Origin: Nocardioidaceae bacterium
GTDB taxonomy: Bacteria > Actinomycetota > Actinomycetes > Propionibacteriales > Nocardioidaceae
Assembly: GCA_020438665.1 (NCBI GenBank)
Contig: JAGQUE010000120.1
Coordinates: forward strand, 1-8,661
Direction: 5' to 3'
DNA: 8,661 nt
Shown here: positions 1 to 7,117 of the stretch, one piece after another
Layout of the letters: each line of letters begins with the position of its first letter
Position numbering within the stretch: position 1 is the first letter of the stretch
Program-made: the position numbers and the translations under genes
The notes under the pieces: generated by a model
What the model was told of the DNA's origin: nothing
Seen by the model: only the letters and a program-made list of their open reading frames with translations
The model's database searches: none

Positions 1-829
1 CGTGCAGGAACATGTTGATGCGGGCGAGGTTGTACGTGGTCAGGTTGATCTCCTGGCCGAAGAACCCCTGCCGCACGCCGCCGGGCAGCACCTTGGCGAA
101 CTTGAGCAGCAAGGAGCCAGAGCCGCAGGCGGGGTCGTAGACCTTGTTGACCTCCGTCTTGCCGACGACGGTGATCCGGGCGAGGAGCTCGGAGACCTCC
201 TGGGGCGTGTAGTACTCACCGCCGGACTTGCCGGCGCTGGAGGCGTACATGCCCATCAGGTATTCGTAGGCGTCGCCGAAGGCGTCGATGGTGTTCTCGG
301 TGAAGCCGCCGTTGCCGAAGCTCAGGTCTCCGATGGCGTCGAGCAGCTTGACGAGCTTCTCGTTGCGCTTGGCCACGGTCGGCCCGAGCTTGGAGTTGTT
401 GACGTCGAGGTCGTCGAAGAGCCCTTTGATGTCGTCCTCGGACTCGGCGCCGATCGCGGAGGCCTCGATGTTCCTGAACGCGCGAGACAGCGTCTCGTTC
501 AGGTTCGGGTCGTGGCGCGCCTTGGCCCGGACGTTGGCGAACAGGTCCTGAGGAAGGATGTAGAAGCCTTTCTCCTTCACCGTCTCCTCGCGGCCGAACT
601 CCGCCTCCGCGTTCGCCAGGTGGCGGTAGTCGAAGTCCGGGTTGCCGGCCTGGCGCTCCGCCTCGTTGAGGTAGGCGGTCAGGTTCTCGGAGATGAACCG
701 GTAGAAGAGCATGCCGAGCACGTAGCTCTTGAAGTCCCAGCCGTCGACGCTGCCCCGCAGGTCGTTGGCGATGCGCCAGATGGTCTTGTGCAGCTCGGCC
801 CGCTCGGCTTCCTTGATCCTCAAACTCAC
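1..829 (-). CDS. hsdM: Type I restriction-modification methyltransferase subunit HsdM, N-terminal part (truncated by window edge)
   Basis: The visible 276 residues match the N-terminal half of a type I RM modification subunit, which with HsdS methylates adenine N6 in the target site and with HsdR forms the restriction complex. Residues 8-130 look like the helical HsdM N-terminal domain ([15 protein letters not shown], then [14 protein letters not shown]). The SAM-dependent methylase domain follows, with GGEYYTP at 203-209, the SAM-binding DPACGSG at 232-238 and a GQEIN segment at 259-263. The NPPF catalytic motif would lie past the left edge. The GTG at 829-827 is the only start after an in-frame stop at 844-842, and the protein then begins [17 protein letters not shown], as in the family. 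No good Shine-Dalgarno precedes it. It lies 87 bases downstream of the relaxase on the same strand; hsdS and hsdR would be expected further left. Family assignment is secure; intactness cannot be judged. Confidence 0.95.
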   Translation of the reverse strand, partial: MSLRIKEAERAELHKTIWRIANDLRGSVDGWDFKSYVLGMLFYRFISENLTAYLNEAERQAGNPDFDYRHLANAEAEFGREETVKEKGFYILPQDLFANVRAKARHDPNLNETLSRAFRNIEASAIGAESEDDIKGLFDDLDVNNSKLGPTVAKRNEKLVKLLDAIGDLSFGNGGFTENTIDAFGDAYEYLMGMYASSAGKSGGEYYTPQEVSELLARITVVGKTEVNKVYDPACGSGSLLLKFAKVLPGGVRQGFFGQEINLTTYNLARINMFLH

Positions 830-916
830 GGGGCCAGTGTTTCAGGTGAGGCCGTCAGAAGCAGGAGGAACGGGCCGCGGGCGGCGAGCGGCTGTGCGTC
901 GAGCTGACTTGGGGCT
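830..916. other. Intergenic gap between relaxase stop and hsdM start
   Basis: These 87 bases separate two minus-strand genes. I see no hairpin followed by a T-run on the minus strand, so no intrinsic terminator. There is also no convincing -35/-10 pair or Shine-Dalgarno for hsdM. A weak AACACT, six bases before the hsdM GTG, could be a poor -10 of a leaderless transcript, but no matching -35 accompanies it. Read-through from the relaxase gene is possible. Confidence 0.4.
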
Positions 917-3900
917 TCAGAGCCGGTCCAGGCTCGCCGCGCCCATGGGCATCTGCGGGGACGACGAACGCGACGGGGACGCCGACGCTGCCCTGAGAGA
1001 GGCGGCCGCGCGCGCCCGGTCGAGGCGCTGACTGTCGGTCGAGGCCTCCCGACCGAGTGGCCGCGGGCCGGTGATGGCATACCGGTCGCGGTACGCGGCG
1101 ATGGTGGCGACGGCCCGGGTCCACTGCGCCCGGTCGGTCGCTGCCGGTTCCCCGAGTCGCTGGATCCAGGATTCTCGGTTCTGGATCGCCGTCTCGGCCA
1201 GATTGCGGGCACGCTGCTCGATCAGGTCCCGCCGTTCGTCGAGGGCGCGCCGCATGTCCGGAGTCATCGGGCCGAACGCCTCCGGGATCAAGCCGACGAT
1301 CAGCCGAGATCGCCGGCGCCGGCCGCTCGCCCGTCGGCTCGTCACGAGCTGGACCCGGTGGCGCAGGACGGCGGCGACGTCCTCGGCGTCGAGGAGGCCG
1401 TGGCGGCTCGCTGCCGCGGGCAGGAGGCGGTCGACGTCGTGGCCGTTGGCCTCGGCGCGGCGTAGTTCTGTAGCGAGTGGACCGAAGGCGTCGGAGGCGA
1501 GGACGTCGTCGACCTGGTCGGCGGTCAGCGCGCACGAGCGGAGCAGGGTGGCCCAGCGGTCGCGCTGTGCGGCGGTGGCGATGGTTTCGTACTCGGCGAC
1601 GAGCTGCGCGATGGAGCCCCAGGTCTCCTGCTCCTCCGTGAGCGTCTGGTGTGCCGAAAGCTCGGCTCCCCGGTTGGCGAGGACCCGGACAAGAACGGAT
1701 CGCGCGGTGATCTCGTCTCCGTCGGCTGCACCGTGGTTCTCGTCTTCCGGCGCGGTGACGACGTAGGCGTGGTTGTGGTCGCGGCCGCGGGTCATCGCGA
1801 CGTACAGGTTCTCCCGCGTTGTGGTGTCGGAGACGACGACGTGCGCGGTATCGACGGTGACGCCCTGTGCGCGGTGCGCGGTGATGGCATAGCCGAGGTC
1901 GACGTGGTTGGCGGCGTACGCGGCGGGTAGGACGATGGCGCCGCTGTGCTTGCGGCCGAGGCGGCGTACGACGAGCGAGCCGTCCGTCCGGACGTCGGTG
2001 ACGCGCCAGCGGTCGCCGTTGCGCACCCAGCCCGAGCGAAGCGCCCGGAGGCGACGGTCGTTCTTGCGGGTGATGATCCAGTCGCCAACCGAGGCTCCGG
2101 TGCCGTCGATCAGGCGCGCCTCGGCGCCCCCTCGCGTCTCCCCACTGAGGAGCCGCTCGGCTCGGGCCTTGCCGTTGAGATCGCGAACGACATGGGCGGT
2201 GTCCGCGATCAGGACGCTGGCGCGTCCCGCTGCGATGTCGTCCCGCCAGGCTCGGTAGGCAGCGTCCGCCATGTCGTCGGCGTCTCCGTCGCTGACTCGC
2301 TGATGCGCGAAGTAGGCATCGACCGCTTCTGGGCGACCGTGGCGCAGGTCGAGGGATGCGCTCTTCTCCCACGCATGCGTGAAGCGGTGGATGTCGACAA
2401 GCTCGGGAGCATCGTGGCGGGCCTCGGCGAGCATGCCGAACGCTCCCCCGGCCTCGACTGACTGGAGCTGGGCCCAGTCTCCGACCAGGAGGACCTTGGC
2501 TCCTGCGGCCTGGGCATGGGTGGTGATGCGGTCGAGGGTCATGGTGCCGGCGAGGGCGGCCTCGTCGAGGATCACGAGCTGGTTCTTCCTCAGCGTGGTC
2601 CGGCCCTGGTCGTGCTCGTAGCACCACTTCGCGGTGTTCTCGCACGCGGTGCCGAGGTCGTCGGCGAGCACGGCGGCCGCGGCCGCGCTCGGCGCCAGGC
2701 CGACGACGCTGCCCTTCCCGTGCTGGCGGGTCCAAGCGTCCTGGAGAGCACGCATCGCGGTGGTCTTGCCGGCACCGGCCGGGCCGATCAGCAGGTCGAC
2801 CACGCGGCCCGATACCGCGATCCTCGCGATCGCCTCCGTCTGCTCGGGACTCAGCCGATTGCCCCTGACCGGCCGGGCTGCGACGTCGTCGACAATCTCG
2901 ATGCCGATGGTGGGTGCCGACGTCGTGGCGGAGCGCTCGAGCAGCCGGTCCTCGGCGGCGAGCAGGTGCTCTGCGGAGAAGACTGTCGAGTGCTTGGGCC
3001 GGAAGGCGCTCGTGCCGTCATCGCGAAGGAACGGTTGCGGCGTCACGGCCAACTCGGGTGGGGTGAGTCGCAGGGAGCAGCGCTCGGCGGCGTCGACGAC
3101 CAGGCCGGTGATCGCCTCGCGGTCGGCGGTGCTGGCGAACCTCCATCCGAGGGTCTGGCGTGCCGCCTCGGCGTACAGGTTGGCACGGCGCCAAGTCGAG
3201 CGCTTCTCGCCGACCGTCGCGACGACACGACGGCCGACGTCCTCGACGAAGTCGAGCGGCACGTCATCTGCGCGCAGGAGCCGCGCAGGTGGGTTCGACG
3301 TGGTTTCCCTCACCCAGGTCACCGGATCGGCTCCGATGTGGTCGGCGGTCCGGCGACGCCATAGGTCTGTGAGATCCGCGAGTGAGTGGATGTGCTTGGC
3401 GGGGCGGGTCGACAGGTTGGCTTGCTGGCGAAGCTTCACGATCGTGGCCCGGCGCGGGCGACGGCCATGTCGCTCGACGTACTCGTCGATGAGGCGGTCG
3501 GTGGCGGCGTCGATGTCGCGCGAACGGCTGGAGAACGTCCCGACCAGCGACTGCGGGACCCCGACGATCTCCCAGGCTGGGTTGCGGTCTCGGCCGCGTG
3601 GGCGCCGCTCCCAGTCGACTCCGAGCATGCGGGTCAGGTGGTCGCTTAACGCCGCCTCGTGCAGCTCGGAGAGTGCGACGACCCACGCATGCAGCGGGGC
3701 GCCGTCGACGGCGCGCCACTTGCCGTCGCGGACAGTCTTGACCTTGTTGGAGATGACGACGTGCGTGTGCAGGTGCGGGTCGTTGGCGCGTGAGTCGTAG
3801 TGGTCGAACGCTGCGGCGACCACACCGGTGACCTCGACCTGCGCGACGGCGCCCTTCGGTCCCTTGGCGCCGACGCGGGTGGCGACGATCTCGCGTTCAA

Positions 3901-4345
3901 GGAAGTCGAGGGCGTCGGCGACCGCTGCGTGGTGCGCTTCGGCGATCAGCGCCTGGGTGCCGCCATCGGCCACTCCCCAGAGCACGCTGGCCGACTTCGG
4001 GATCGAGAAGGTGAGGTCGTACCCGGCGACGGCGTGGCGACGCTTGCCTGCCGGCGGCTGGTCGTAGGTGCGGTATCGCCGACCGAGCGGCTCGCCGGTT
4101 GTGGGGTGGGCGCCCTGCCCGATGAGCAGCCTGAGCTGCTCCTCGGTCACCTCGTCGCCGGCACGAATGGCGCTCTCCAGGCTGGCGACGCCAGAGCCCA
4201 TCCACCGCCCGGGTGGCGTGCCAGCCTCGGTGTAGTACCGCGTCAGCGGCGTCGACAACGACCGGTCGCCGTCGCCTGCGGCCACGGTACGGAGCAGGTA
4301 CTCGTAGCCCTTGCCGGCGCTCATCTTGTTGATCGTGACGGTCAC
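917..4345 (-). CDS. MobF-family conjugative relaxase-helicase (TrwC/TraA/TraI type)
   Basis: This 1142-aa protein would nick the origin of transfer, attach covalently to the 5' end and unwind the strand for conjugation. The N-terminal TrwC relaxase domain (about 1-300) has a tyrosine pair at 37-38 (TRYYTEAG), the likely nicking residues, and the metal-binding HLHTH at 191-195. A superfamily 1 helicase follows: Walker A GPAGAGKT at 521-528, Walker B VILDEAAL at 591-598, motif III GDWAQLQ at 622-628, and motifs V/VI YAITAHRAQG (819-828) and YVAMTRGRD (848-856). The last 250 residues are helical and basic, with no recognised domain. The GTG at 4345 is preferred over an in-frame GTG at 4354 because AAGGAGGT (4360-4353) lies seven bases upstream of it, whereas the 4354 GTG lies inside that Shine-Dalgarno. 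The protein then begins MTVTINKMSAGKGYEYLL, as expected. All key motifs are intact, so it is probably active. Confidence 0.96.
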   Translation of the reverse strand: MTVTINKMSAGKGYEYLLRTVAAGDGDRSLSTPLTRYYTEAGTPPGRWMGSGVASLESAIRAGDEVTEEQLRLLIGQGAHPTTGEPLGRRYRTYDQPPAGKRRHAVAGYDLTFSIPKSASVLWGVADGGTQALIAEAHHAAVADALDFLEREIVATRVGAKGPKGAVAQVEVTGVVAAAFDHYDSRANDPHLHTHVVISNKVKTVRDGKWRAVDGAPLHAWVVALSELHEAALSDHLTRMLGVDWERRPRGRDRNPAWEIVGVPQSLVGTFSSRSRDIDAATDRLIDEYVERHGRRPRRATIVKLRQQANLSTRPAKHIHSLADLTDLWRRRTADHIGADPVTWVRETTSNPPARLLRADDVPLDFVEDVGRRVVATVGEKRSTWRRANLYAEAARQTLGWRFASTADREAITGLVVDAAERCSLRLTPPELAVTPQPFLRDDGTSAFRPKHSTVFSAEHLLAAEDRLLERSATTSAPTIGIEIVDDVAARPVRGNRLSPEQTEAIARIAVSGRVVDLLIGPAGAGKTTAMRALQDAWTRQHGKGSVVGLAPSAAAAAVLADDLGTACENTAKWCYEHDQGRTTLRKNQLVILDEAALAGTMTLDRITTHAQAAGAKVLLVGDWAQLQSVEAGGAFGMLAEARHDAPELVDIHRFTHAWEKSASLDLRHGRPEAVDAYFAHQRVSDGDADDMADAAYRAWRDDIAAGRASVLIADTAHVVRDLNGKARAERLLSGETRGGAEARLIDGTGASVGDWIITRKNDRRLRALRSGWVRNGDRWRVTDVRTDGSLVVRRLGRKHSGAIVLPAAYAANHVDLGYAITAHRAQGVTVDTAHVVVSDTTTRENLYVAMTRGRDHNHAYVVTAPEDENHGAADGDEITARSVLVRVLANRGAELSAHQTLTEEQETWGSIAQLVAEYETIATAAQRDRWATLLRSCALTADQVDDVLASDAFGPLATELRRAEANGHDVDRLLPAAASRHGLLDAEDVAAVLRHRVQLVTSRRASGRRRRSRLIVGLIPEAFGPMTPDMRRALDERRDLIEQRARNLAETAIQNRESWIQRLGEPAATDRAQWTRAVATIAAYRDRYAITGPRPLGREASTDSQRLDRARAAASLRAASASPSRSSSPQMPMGAASLDRL

Positions 4346-4352
4346 GGCGACC

Positions 4353-4369
4353 ACCTCCTTGTAGGAGGT
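4353..4369 (-). promoter_or_regulatory. Hairpin enclosing the relaxase Shine-Dalgarno
   Basis: On the minus strand the sequence reads ACCTCCT-ACA-AGGAGGT, a perfect 7-bp stem with a 3-nt loop. The 3' arm is the Shine-Dalgarno for the relaxase GTG at 4345, and the 5' arm is an internal anti-Shine-Dalgarno. Folding in the mRNA would hide the ribosome binding site. The palindrome is seen directly; its use as a translational brake, or instead as a protein-binding site in DNA, is inferred. Confidence 0.6.
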
Positions 4370-4557
4370 AGGTGTGCGCGCCGCCCCCGCCCGCCCGGGC
4401 CTTCAGACCTCGATTGCAAGAGGCGTGAAGGGAATGTGGGGCGGGTGAGGAGAGAGCGGGAGCAGGTGGTGAAGGAGGAGGCAGACGGAGAAGAGGATGA
4501 AGACGAGGGAGAGCAGGAAGGTCAGTGGAGGACGGGTCGTGCACGGGGGAAGGAAGA
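4370..4557. other. Divergent intergenic region, candidate origin of transfer
   Basis: This is the gap between the relaxase and the divergent gene at 4558. It contains a 32-nt imperfect inverted repeat (4400-4431), a C-rich run on the plus strand (4381-4396) and a purine-biased tract from 4431 to 4557, where I count 105 purines in 127 plus-strand bases. MobF origins of transfer usually lie next to the relaxase gene and contain inverted repeats near the nick site, which makes this region the obvious candidate. I do not recognise a known nic sequence, and I found no convincing promoter for either flanking gene. Confidence 0.35.
4400..4431. repeat. Imperfect inverted repeat upstream of relaxase
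   Basis: Outer arms CCTTCA (4400-4405) and TGAAGG (4426-4431) pair perfectly. After a symmetric two-base mismatch, the inner arms CCTC (4408-4411) and GAGG (4420-4423) pair around an 8-base centre, GATTGCAA. Ten pairs are formed in total. No T-run follows and it lies between divergent genes, so it is not a terminator. It could be an oriT inverted repeat or a regulator site. Confidence 0.45.
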
Positions 4558-5799
4558 ATGGCGCGGGTGAGCACCCTGGCTGACGCCGTCCTGCCGCTGA
4601 TCCGCACGCGGTCGGACCTCTACCGATACAGCGCCGCCAACGCGCACGGCCGGGACATGCACGAGGCGGTCGACATCCTCGAGGCAGCGATCCCCACGAC
4701 TGAGCCTGCCGAGATCTACTCGGTCACTCACAAGGCGCTCTCGTCGTCGCTGAAGGTGATCGCCCGAGCGGACGATTCAAGCGGGATCATCGGCGACGCC
4801 TGCCGGCGCCTGCTGGAGCTCCACCCTCGCGCGGCGGCCGCGGCCAGGACGCCGGTCGGGAAGCTGATCGACTGGATGATGAGGTTCCAGTTCGATGACG
4901 ACGGAGTCGACTACTTCGAGCTCGATCCGGTCGCCTACGCGCCGGCACTCGGCGAGGTCGGCATGGCGGCGTACCGGAAGCGGTTGGCGGAGGTCGAGGC
5001 GAAGCTCGGGCCCCGTCCATCGCAGGACGAGCGATGGACGTCGGGGCACTCACATGAATGGTTCACCCTGGACTGGAACGCCCAGCGGCTATCCGTCCTC
5101 GATCACGACATCGACGCGATCATCCGGACCCATGCCAAGGACCGGAAGGTCGCGGCTTGGCTGGAGGACACCGCCGAGGCATTCGAGGAGATCGGCGAGA
5201 TCGACCTGGCCATCGACTGGGCGAAGCAGGCCACGGACTTCGACCGTGGGCACCAGTCGCTCAAGGCGGCGGATTACTGGTGCGGACTTCTGGAGGCACA
5301 TCGACCAGCCGAAGCTCTCGACGCGCGCCTCGCGGTGTTCCGCAAGTGGCCCTCGTCGACGACGGCGGCCCGGTTGCACGTAGCCGCCGGCAAGGGGTGG
5401 CCCGCCTACCGCGACGAGGTTGTGGCGATCCTCGCGGCGAGTCCCCGTGATGCGGTCCTGTTCGCGCTCCTCACCCTGAAGGAGCCGGAGTTCGCCTGGA
5501 ACCTTGCCCACTCGCTCGCCCTGGACAGCGACACCACCTGGAGCGAGCTCGTGAAGGCGTACGAGAAGGTCGACCCGATCGCCACCCTGCCGATCCACCA
5601 GCGTCTGGTCGAGAACGAGCTGGTCGAGGCCGGCGCGCAGCACTACCGACTGGCTGCGCGGAGGCTGGCGAAGATGCGGAAGCTCAGCGCTGGGTCCGAG
5701 AAGTCAGCCGAGGTCAACGACCTCATCGCGGATCTGCGCGAGATCCATCGGCGTCGTCCGCGCTTGCAGCAGGAGTTCGACCGCGCAGGACTGCCCTAG
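4558..5799 (+). CDS. Conserved helical-repeat protein resembling the non-zinc part of actinobacterial SWIM-type proteins
   Basis: The 413-aa product has no signal peptide or membrane segment and is probably cytoplasmic and almost entirely helical. A TPR-like stretch around 195-270 includes AEAFEEIGEIDLAIDWAKQA. The C-terminus is basic and helical (IHRRRPRLQQEFDRAGLP). From memory, these passages resemble the region that accompanies SWIM zinc fingers in actinobacterial proteins. Only two isolated cysteines are present (GDACRRL and YWCGLL), so the CxC...CxH zinc cluster is absent. The ATG at 4558 follows a purine-rich GGGGGAAGG (4545-4553). An in-frame GTG at 4525, 11 codons upstream and also with an AGGAAGG, is a possible alternative, but its extension is low-complexity. 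The gene is divergent from the relaxase and stops eight bases before the convergent permease gene. Its function is unknown; a role in nucleic-acid or protein binding would be speculation. Confidence 0.8.
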   Translation: MARVSTLADAVLPLIRTRSDLYRYSAANAHGRDMHEAVDILEAAIPTTEPAEIYSVTHKALSSSLKVIARADDSSGIIGDACRRLLELHPRAAAAARTPVGKLIDWMMRFQFDDDGVDYFELDPVAYAPALGEVGMAAYRKRLAEVEAKLGPRPSQDERWTSGHSHEWFTLDWNAQRLSVLDHDIDAIIRTHAKDRKVAAWLEDTAEAFEEIGEIDLAIDWAKQATDFDRGHQSLKAADYWCGLLEAHRPAEALDARLAVFRKWPSSTTAARLHVAAGKGWPAYRDEVVAILAASPRDAVLFALLTLKEPEFAWNLAHSLALDSDTTWSELVKAYEKVDPIATLPIHQRLVENELVEAGAQHYRLAARRLAKMRKLSAGSEKSAEVNDLIADLREIHRRRPRLQQEFDRAGLP

Positions 5800-5807
5800 C
5801 CGCCCCG

Positions 5808-6638
5808 TTAGTGGTGGTCCGTGTGACGCCACACCTTGGCTGCTGAGATGAGCAGGATGAGCGCGAGGACGGCGATGAGGGCGGGGCTTGCGACGTACCG
5901 AAGTAGCGCTCCGCCGGCCACGGCACCCGCAATCGAGCCGCCACCCATCAGGAGGACGAAGCGAATGTTCTGTCCGATCACGGCGAAGGTGCTGTCACGG
6001 CTGTAGCGGGCGAACGCGACGACCATCGTCGGCAGCGACACCATCAGTGAAAGGCTGCCGGCCAGGCGGATGTCGACGGCGAACAACAACACGATGGTCG
6101 GGATCAGCAGCTCGCCACCGGCTACACCCATGAACGCGGCCACCATCCCGATCAACACGCCGGCAATGACCCCGGCGACTGCGCGCGGTAGCGGCGGAAG
6201 GTCCACGCCGCCCAGATCGGCGTAGTGGGTGCTCGCCAGCACGAGGGCGATCAGCACCAACAGCACGGCCAAGACGCGATACAGGGTGCGCGAGTGCATC
6301 CGGGTGGCCCACCCCGCCGCGACCCACGCACCGAGCAACGATCCGGCGAGCAGGTTGACCACGACCGACCAGTGGGAGGCGACCTGCTCCCAGGGGACCG
6401 CGAACGCCCGCGCCGGCAGCGCAGCGATGACCACGACCAGGCTCATGGCCTTGTTCAAGATCACCGCCTCAAGCGCAACGAAGCCGAACAGGGCGATCAG
6501 GAGCGGCAGCCGGAACTCGGCACCACCCAGGCCGATCAGTCCACCCAGGAGCCCGATCGCGGCGCCCGCGCCGAAGGCCCACACCGGCGAACCACGCCGC
6601 AGGTGCGCGGACGTGATCGAGCCAGCTGCGGCGGTCAC
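5808..6638 (-). CDS. TauE/SafE-family membrane permease (putative anion/sulfite exporter)
   Basis: This 276-aa integral membrane protein has about eight hydrophobic segments (roughly 20-48, 53-78, 91-111, 119-137, 152-175, 176-200, 227-247 and 251-270). It shows the internal duplication typical of TauE/SafE: GLLGGLIGLGGAEFRLPLL near 29 is repeated as GMVAAFMGVAGGELLIPTI near 164. Characterised members export sulfite, sulfoacetate or related organosulfur anions, but the substrate here cannot be read from sequence. I chose GTG 6638 because GGGGAG lies five bases upstream. ATG 6653 is an alternative adding MRGAP, but it has a poor ribosome site. The gene follows the HEPN gene by 8-23 bases on the same strand, suggesting co-transcription, and converges with the helical-repeat gene. 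No sulfur-metabolism genes are nearby, so its link to the toxin-like pair is unexplained. Confidence 0.9.
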   Translation of the reverse strand: MTAAAGSITSAHLRRGSPVWAFGAGAAIGLLGGLIGLGGAEFRLPLLIALFGFVALEAVILNKAMSLVVVIAALPARAFAVPWEQVASHWSVVVNLLAGSLLGAWVAAGWATRMHSRTLYRVLAVLLVLIALVLASTHYADLGGVDLPPLPRAVAGVIAGVLIGMVAAFMGVAGGELLIPTIVLLFAVDIRLAGSLSLMVSLPTMVVAFARYSRDSTFAVIGQNIRFVLLMGGGSIAGAVAGGALLRYVASPALIAVLALILLISAAKVWRHTDHH

Positions 6639-6661
6639 GGGCGCTCCCCTCATGCTCGGAG

Positions 6662-7117
6662 TCAGAACAGGCCGAGTCGGTCGATCAGGCCGGCCGCGGC
6701 GGTGATGATGGCCTGCGCGTTCTCGACTGCCTCGTTCGCCTCGTCGGTGGTGGCGTCGTCGTCCGGCCGCTCGGGGTACTCCAACTCGTTGCGTCGCCGA
6801 CGCAACGCACCGAACTGGCGAAACCCTGGTCCGAACTGCGCTCGCGCTGCTTGCTCGACCGCGTAATGACCGCCCTTCGTCGTCGGCCTGAGCCCCTGAT
6901 GGGCCAGCAACGCTGTCAGCGCCTGGCGTGCGGCGTCGTAGGCCAACACGAACGCAGAGTCTGGATCGGTCTCGACGGCTGACCGGGCCGTGGTCAGCGT
7001 GACCGCCGCTTTGTCCAGGAGACGCTCGCCGTTCGCGGCGGAGCCGGTCAGCTTCTGGAGTTCTCGTGCAGCGAGCAGCGCCTCAACTTCGGACTCGCCA
7101 CGTTCCCAGCGGGCCAT
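6662..7117 (-). CDS. HEPN-domain protein, partner of the upstream MNT protein (HepT-like, variant active site)
   Basis: The 151-aa protein is all-helical. The segment AYDAARQALTALLAHQGLRP (59-78), the following GGH (82-84) and LRRRRNELEYP (105-115) are characteristic of small HEPN proteins, closest by eye to the actinobacterial SAV_6107-like type. HEPN toxins such as HepT are RNases with an R-x4-6-H (RX4HXY) motif, and MntA partners inactivate HepT by adding AMP to the motif tyrosine. Here the arginines and asparagine (106-110) and Tyr114 are kept, but no histidine follows; Glu113 precedes the tyrosine. Canonical HEPN RNase activity is therefore doubtful. Its ATG shares one base with the TGA of the MNT gene (TGATG), so the two are translationally coupled and probably form a complex. 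A toxin role is inferred from organisation; a non-toxic accessory of the nucleotidyltransferase is equally possible. Confidence 0.85.
   Translation of the reverse strand: MARWERGESEVEALLAARELQKLTGSAANGERLLDKAAVTLTTARSAVETDPDSAFVLAYDAARQALTALLAHQGLRPTTKGGHYAVEQAARAQFGPGFRQFGALRRRRNELEYPERPDDDATTDEANEAVENAQAIITAAAGLIDRLGLF

Noticed and set aside
2..907. Plus-strand open frame of 301 codons opposite hsdM
   Set aside because: It lies antisense to an unmistakable HsdM sequence. Its Val/Leu/Gly-rich product is typical of the opposite strand of a GC-rich gene.
855..2735. Long minus-strand open frame (626 codons) overlapping the relaxase gene
   Set aside because: Its product is almost only Arg, Pro, Gly and His with no domain, and it overlaps the relaxase gene, which has clear motifs throughout. 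It is a GC-bias shadow frame.
3699..3714. Perfect 16-bp palindrome GCGCCGTCGACGGCGC
   Set aside because: It lies inside relaxase coding sequence (AVDGAP region) and is made of GC-rich codons. It is likely chance in this base composition.
3800..4570. Plus-strand open frame ending in an acidic, Glu/Gly-rich tail over the purine tract
   Set aside because: Most of it is antisense to the relaxase N-terminus. The tail simply translates the purine-rich DNA, and no ribosome site supports it.
5800..5807. Possible bidirectional terminator between the convergent genes
   Set aside because: Only eight bases separate the two stop codons. No stem or T-run is visible there.
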